Assembly (NCBI GenBank): GCA_036320915.1
Contig: JAXBDG010000019.1
Coordinates: 496,001 to 560,000, forward strand
Reading direction: 5' to 3'
Source of the DNA: Linnemannia elongata
Lineage: Eukaryota; Mortierellomycota; Mortierellomycetes; Mortierellales; Mortierellaceae
Length of the DNA: 64,000 nt
Shown here piece by piece: positions 60,080 through 64,000 of the stretch. The notes beneath the pieces are model-generated. The model was not told the origin of the DNA. It was given only the letters and a program-made list of their open reading frames with translations, and made no database searches. Each line of letters starts with the position of its first letter. Position 1 is the stretch's first letter. The position numbers and the translations under genes are program-made.

Positions 60080-61502
60080 TTACATGATGATGCAGCAGCA
60101 GCGCCTATCCTCCATGTCGGACTCATCATCCTCCATACCCCTCCCGATCGGACCTGCAGGCGTTGGACTCTTGACATACCCCATCGCCAGGGACACCTCC
60201 CCTTTATCTGACTGCTGCTGCTGCTGTTGGTATTGATATTGGTGCTGGTGAAGAGGATGCTGGTGATGATCTATCATGTCTGCATACTCCTCACGCTGGC
60301 GAGATCGCACAATCTCACGCACCAGCTCGTGTACCATCTCATGAATATTGAACCCTGTCTTTGCACTTTGTTCAGCATGCAGAGGATAGTGTAGAGGAAA
60401 ATAATGTGCGCGTTTCAGTATCACCATCCATGTCTTCAATTCATACCATTTCGCGCCTTGTTTGTCGCACATACACTGTCATATTTTTACCTTGTCTCGA
60501 TGTAGGAGGCATTGGAGAGATGTGCAAACTCCATCCCAATCTCACTAGCAACCTGTCGGGCATCGGCCAAATCATTCTTGTTGGCCGCCACGATCATCGG
60601 TACATTCTCCGACTCTTTGGCCTGCCAGATCTGGTTCCTGAACACCGCCAGCTCATTAAACGACCCCATCGACGCGATCGAATACGCACAAATAAATCCA
60701 TCCCCCGCCCTAGATAACGACGATGAGAAAACGAAAAATAACGTATGAGTAAATGCCATTTGCTTTGGTCAACTTAAACATGCAGAGAAGAAGGGAATGA
60801 GAAGAATGGTGACAAACTTACCGCATGAATTGGTCGTTCCAATGACCCCTGTACTCGTGCTGGCCCGCAGTATCGATAATGTCAAGGGTATACTCTTGTC
60901 CATCCACCTCCACATGCTTGCAGTACGAATCCTCAATCGTCGGATCATATCTAATTCATTTACAAGGGTCCATCCACCACGTGCAGAAGTATGAACATGT
61001 CAATCAATGCATATGGCACAGGAAAGCACGGTTGAAAAAAAAAATAAGGGAAGAAAGGAGGGAGAGAGGGAGAGAGGGAAAGAGGTAAGAGGTAAGGGGG
61101 TGCGAACAGACACTGCCGCACTTACTCATCATGGAACCTACAAGGGGCAAACGGTGCGTGCGCAGACAAAGAAACAGAATATTGTTTCGTAAGTTAGCGA
61201 CCATGTACCAATATACTTCATTCCCATACATCCATACATGCAAGGAAAGAACTTCAACTCCAACCCCCTACCCCCTACCCCCTGCAACTGTAAATATGCA
61301 ACATGCAACATGCAAAACACCCCCTTCTCCTCTTCTTTCATCAAGTACACTGGAGCTGAGCTGTGTTCTGCTGCTCTTTTCATCTTTTGGAGGGGGGGAG
61401 GATGGGAACGTACTGGTCTCGAAGAAAGCGCAGAGTCATGGCAGATTTGCCAACAGCGCCATCGCCCACCACCACAATCGAAAACCTCGAACCGCCTGTC
61501 AT
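60080..61502 (-). CDS. Ras-family small GTPase with CaaX end
   Basis: Five exons: 61502-61414, 61137-61126 (only 12 bases), 60950-60822, 60709-60491 and 60365-60080, 244 residues. All GTPase boxes are present: GDGAVGKS (13-20), switch [12 protein letters not shown] (33-43), DTAGQ (60-64), NKND (120-123) and ETSAK (148-152). The last residues CCCIIM give a CaaX box (Cys241) with extra Cys for palmitoylation, so it should sit on a membrane. Switch I matches Ras, so effectors of the Ras type are likely. Switch II ([11 protein letters not shown]) and the long hypervariable region, rich in His and Gln (about residues 178-205), are unusual. The microexon supplies Phe-His-Asp and parts of the codons on both sides, just before switch I. 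I cannot say which Ras subfamily it is. Confidence 0.9.
61264..61284. repeat. three CCCCCT(A/G) units in a Ras intron
   Basis: Two CCCCCTA units and a CCCCCTG, followed by ATGCAAC repeats, within the first intron of the Ras gene. Confidence 0.8.
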
Positions 61503-62870
61503 TCCTGCTATTTTTGTCGTCTTTTGGTGTTCGCTTGCTGAATGAAAAGTAGTGCACAAACGAATGTACGAGTTCTATGAATGAGGCGAGAAAGAAGGAC
61601 GCTTGCGGATAGAGAGAATAGAAAAGGGAGAAAATACGGTAATTGAAGGAAGAGTGTCTGAAGTAGAAAGAAGTAGTGATAGAATGGTCTTGTGAAAGTA
61701 TCTATAGGAGGAGTAGATAGAGAAGGGAAGATCCGGTTGTGATATACAAGATGGGGTGGGTGATGTCCTTTTGATAACAAATTGAGGGTTTTAGTAAGAA
61801 AGCAAGTAAAGGAGGAGAAAAGAGGAAGGGGAGAGAAGAAAAGAGAAGAGGAGAGAAAGGAGAGTGAGAAAAGGAAGAAGTGAAAAACAGCAAGAAGAGG
61901 GTCACATAACGGAGAGATGGAGTCGGTTGAGGACAGGAAGAGTAGAAAACGAAAAACAAGAAAAAAAGAAGGGGGGTTTAGATTGCTCTGCAAACGTACA
62001 CAATGCGGGGTTTTTATGAGCAGAATACAAAGACAAGATGCAAGGGTTGGCTGCTGCTGTGGGACGCAACGCGGTTATTGTGCAGTGTACATGGACGAGG
62101 ACAAGGGAAAAGATGGAGCCTGGGTAGGTGCACGTTTGGATCAGGTCAGCCCTCTTGCTCATCTCTCAACTAGGTGTTATGCATCTCCGAAAATGCGACT
62201 TAGCTCAATGCTCTTTTAATGACCAACCACACTCTTTTGCCTTCATCTCTTCCTTTTACACTCTTTTTCTCCCTCCCTCATCGAGACCCTCCCCTTTTTC
62301 TGTTTTTTTCTCCAGTCTACGGACCGGCGCCAGCATGAAAAAAAGACTTCACTTGGTGTCGCGGCTGTTCCTTCTTTTCGTTCATCCAAGCCAGCTTCCA
62401 TTCGAATCTCATGCTCCGAAAAAAATCGTGCAATTTCTTCCCCCTTTCCTCCCTCTGCTCCTGTTTCGATGTTCTCCTCCTCCGACTTCTGCTACGATAT
62501 GCACCCCTTGTAACAGATACTCAACATCAGTAACCCTCATGCATGGGGTTTTTTTGTTGACACCCCTCCTGCTCCCCTTTTTTCCTTCTTTTGACGCGCC
62601 CTGAATGAAGCTGAAGATAACATCGGAAACTGGGCAACAAATCCAAATGCAAGAAGCACACACCAAACCCTTACCTAACAGTACTCTCCTTCCCACCCTC
62701 TCTCTTTCCCTCCTTTTCTTTCTTTTACCCCCAAGTTCAGTCCAGCTCAAGAGGAGTACGATCCACAAAAAAAAAACGAGGTAAAGACATAAGATGAAAA
62801 AAGAGCTGCAGGTAATTGGAACATAGAAATTACATTTTAAAACAAAAAAGGGCATTTTTTTTTTTAAATC
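61503..62870. other. intergenic region upstream of the Ras gene
   Basis: 1.4 kb between the Ras start codon and the stop codon of the next minus-strand gene. Purine-rich on the plus strand from about 61600 to 61990, pyrimidine-rich from 62220 to 62600. No gene is seen. Confidence 0.5.
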
Positions 62871-64000
62871 CTAAGCCTGTGCAGCCAACGATTTTTTGGA
62901 AATCATCGCCGGCACCATCACCGCCGCCGCCGCTCCTGGCTTCTGTTTGTTGTTACCGTTTCTGTGGGGATGCTTGATCTTGGACCAAACCTGGCGTAAA
63001 TAGCATCGACCACAGTTTCCTCCTCCTGCAACTCCACCGTGTGGCGATGACGGAGATTTCAGGTTCGTCGTTGACTCTGCTAGACCTCCCTTTCCCTTCC
63101 CTCCTTCTTTTTTCCCTCCTCCGACTCCTTTGTTTTTGCCAAATGAAAGGTCCAATCGATGTGGTTTAGAGCTCGATGACGGTGTTATGGATGCTGACGA
63201 GAAGCTGAATGTTGAAGAGGAAGGGTTGTCGACTTGCATTGGATGCTGAGGTGGTGTGTCGTCCGTCAACGACGAGAGGGAACCTGGTAAAGGAGACGAA
63301 GAGCTTGCACCACCGTGTCCAAGCCGTCGGTCGCGTTCGCGCTCGCGTTTGTCTTCCTCCTGCCCCTGTCCGCGTTCGAGGGGCTGCAATGCAATACCTT
63401 CTTCTTCCTCCTCCTCCTCCTCCTCTGTGGCCCTCGTCATCAACGCATACGCCGGTGTTTGTATCGTTTCGGGTTTCTTCCTCCGGAAAAGTTTCGCAAC
63501 TCGACTTCGCTTTTTCATAACAAACACACCACCACCACCTAAACTCTCCCTCCTCGCAGTCGAAAACCCTTGGCTCACCATCTCACCTACCTCCTGTCCC
63601 TCTCCTCCCCTCCCATCAGCAATCCCCACCCCTAGACGCCCTCCTGACGCGCCCTGGCTATACGACTCTGACGACTGTGACCCCCTCCTACTACTCGAAA
63701 CCGACACCCGTCTCCCTCCAGCCTTAGCCTTCTTCAGCGCCCGTTTTCGATCCATTTTCTTCTGCTTTTCCCTCTGCTTCTCCGCCGCCTTCAACTCCTT
63801 GGCCTCTTGCTTTTGCTGCTTCTTGAGTTTCCGAGCCCGTTTGTATTCCTGGTATTCGTACTCGTCTGCCTCATCCTCCGAATTGCGTCTCTCAACCTCT
63901 TCATCTTCCTCAGCGTTTTTGTTAGAGTAGCGGTTTCCTTTGGCACCTAGTAGGAGCTTGCTGCTCGAGGAATTCTTGTTCTTCGTTGATGCAGATGATT
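62871..64000 (-). CDS. C-terminal part of an unrecognised basic, low-complexity protein (runs off the window)
   Basis: The frame is open from the window edge to the stop at 62871, about 376 residues visible, and no start is in view. It begins Ser-rich, then has a strongly charged, probably helical segment (YQEYKRARKLKKQQKQEAKE), basic KKAKAGGRR, a Ser/Gly region, a Glu tract, and a Gly/Lys-rich part. Near the end lies NCGRCYLRQVWSKIKHPHR, the only segment that looks folded. I do not recognise a family. The charged start could be the tail of a larger membrane or cytoskeletal protein, but nothing in the window shows this. Confidence 0.6.
   Translation of the reverse strand, partial: SSASTKNKNSSSSKLLLGAKGNRYSNKNAEEDEEVERRNSEDEADEYEYQEYKRARKLKKQQKQEAKELKAAEKQREKQKKMDRKRALKKAKAGGRRVSVSSSRRGSQSSESYSQGASGGRLGVGIADGRGGEGQEVGEMVSQGFSTARRESLGGGGVFVMKKRSRVAKLFRRKKPETIQTPAYALMTRATEEEEEEEEEGIALQPLERGQGQEEDKRERERDRRLGHGGASSSSPLPGSLSSLTDDTPPQHPMQVDNPSSSTFSFSSASITPSSSSKPHRLDLSFGKNKGVGGGKKEGGKGKGGLAESTTNLKSPSSPHGGVAGGGNCGRCYLRQVWSKIKHPHRNGNNKQKPGAAAAVMVPAMISKKSLAAQA

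Noticed and set aside
61264..61284. CCCCCTA repeats as telomere-like sequence
   Set aside because: Only three units, one variant, inside a gene intron, and not the common fungal CCCTAA unit.

Overview
This window is nuclear DNA from a filamentous fungus. Genes are interrupted by short GT-AG introns of mostly about 60 to 400 bases, with GTAAGT-like donors and CTAAC-like branch sites. Transcription factors carry long Gln, Ser and Thr tracts. Homopolymer and CT/GA runs are common between genes, and typical fungal genes are present (P5A ATPase, Ste7/Byr1-type MAPKK, MOB2, forkhead, arginase). The overall style suggests an early-diverging fungus, probably Mucoromycota and perhaps Mortierellomycotina. 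That placement is inference and was not tested by any search.

Layout. 1-5.9 kb has no convincing gene. 5.9-11.3 kb holds two convergent zinc-finger transcription factors (TF1 +, TF2 -) that share an unusual C2HC finger. 11.4-15.3 kb is gene-poor, with long homopolymers and a decayed transposase-like relic near 14.4-14.8 kb. 15.5-19.7 kb is a very large unrecognised gene with an acidic, Pro-rich, Gln-rich product. It converges on an NDUFAF4-like complex I assembly factor (19.8-21.1 kb, -). Next come an ER P5A-ATPase of the Spf1/ATP13A1 type (21.5-25.8 kb, -), a Maf-type nucleotide pyrophosphatase (26.3-27.3 kb, +), a MAP kinase kinase (27.6-29.6 kb, -) and, diverging from it, a Dbl-type Rho GEF (31.2-35.8 kb, +). 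An arginase follows directly (36.0-37.5 kb, +).

37.5-46.0 kb is a sparse secretory segment with three plus-strand genes. The first is a 248-residue secreted precursor built of four 47-residue acidic repeats separated by Lys-Arg (40.3-41.0 kb). The second is a 102-residue secreted protein with an RRKR site (43.4-43.7 kb). The third is a single-pass membrane protein whose cytoplasmic tail ends in 7/11-residue repeats (44.5-46.0 kb). The rest holds tubulin cofactor A (46.6-47.4 kb, +), a MOB2-like kinase activator (47.7-49.3 kb, -), a TBRG1-like FYR-domain protein (50.6-53.8 kb, +), a large forkhead factor (54.1-58.5 kb, -), a Ras-family GTPase with a 12-base microexon (60.1-61.5 kb, -) and the 3' part of an unrecognised gene that runs off the window (62.9-64.0 kb, -).

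The genes do not form one pathway. Several touch polarity and signalling (Ras, MAPKK, Rho GEF, MOB2, tubulin cofactor). The best candidate for something undescribed is the Lys-Arg-delimited repeat precursor, perhaps with its secreted neighbour. All gene models were spliced by eye from reading-frame continuity and splice signals; exon coordinates are given in each entry.
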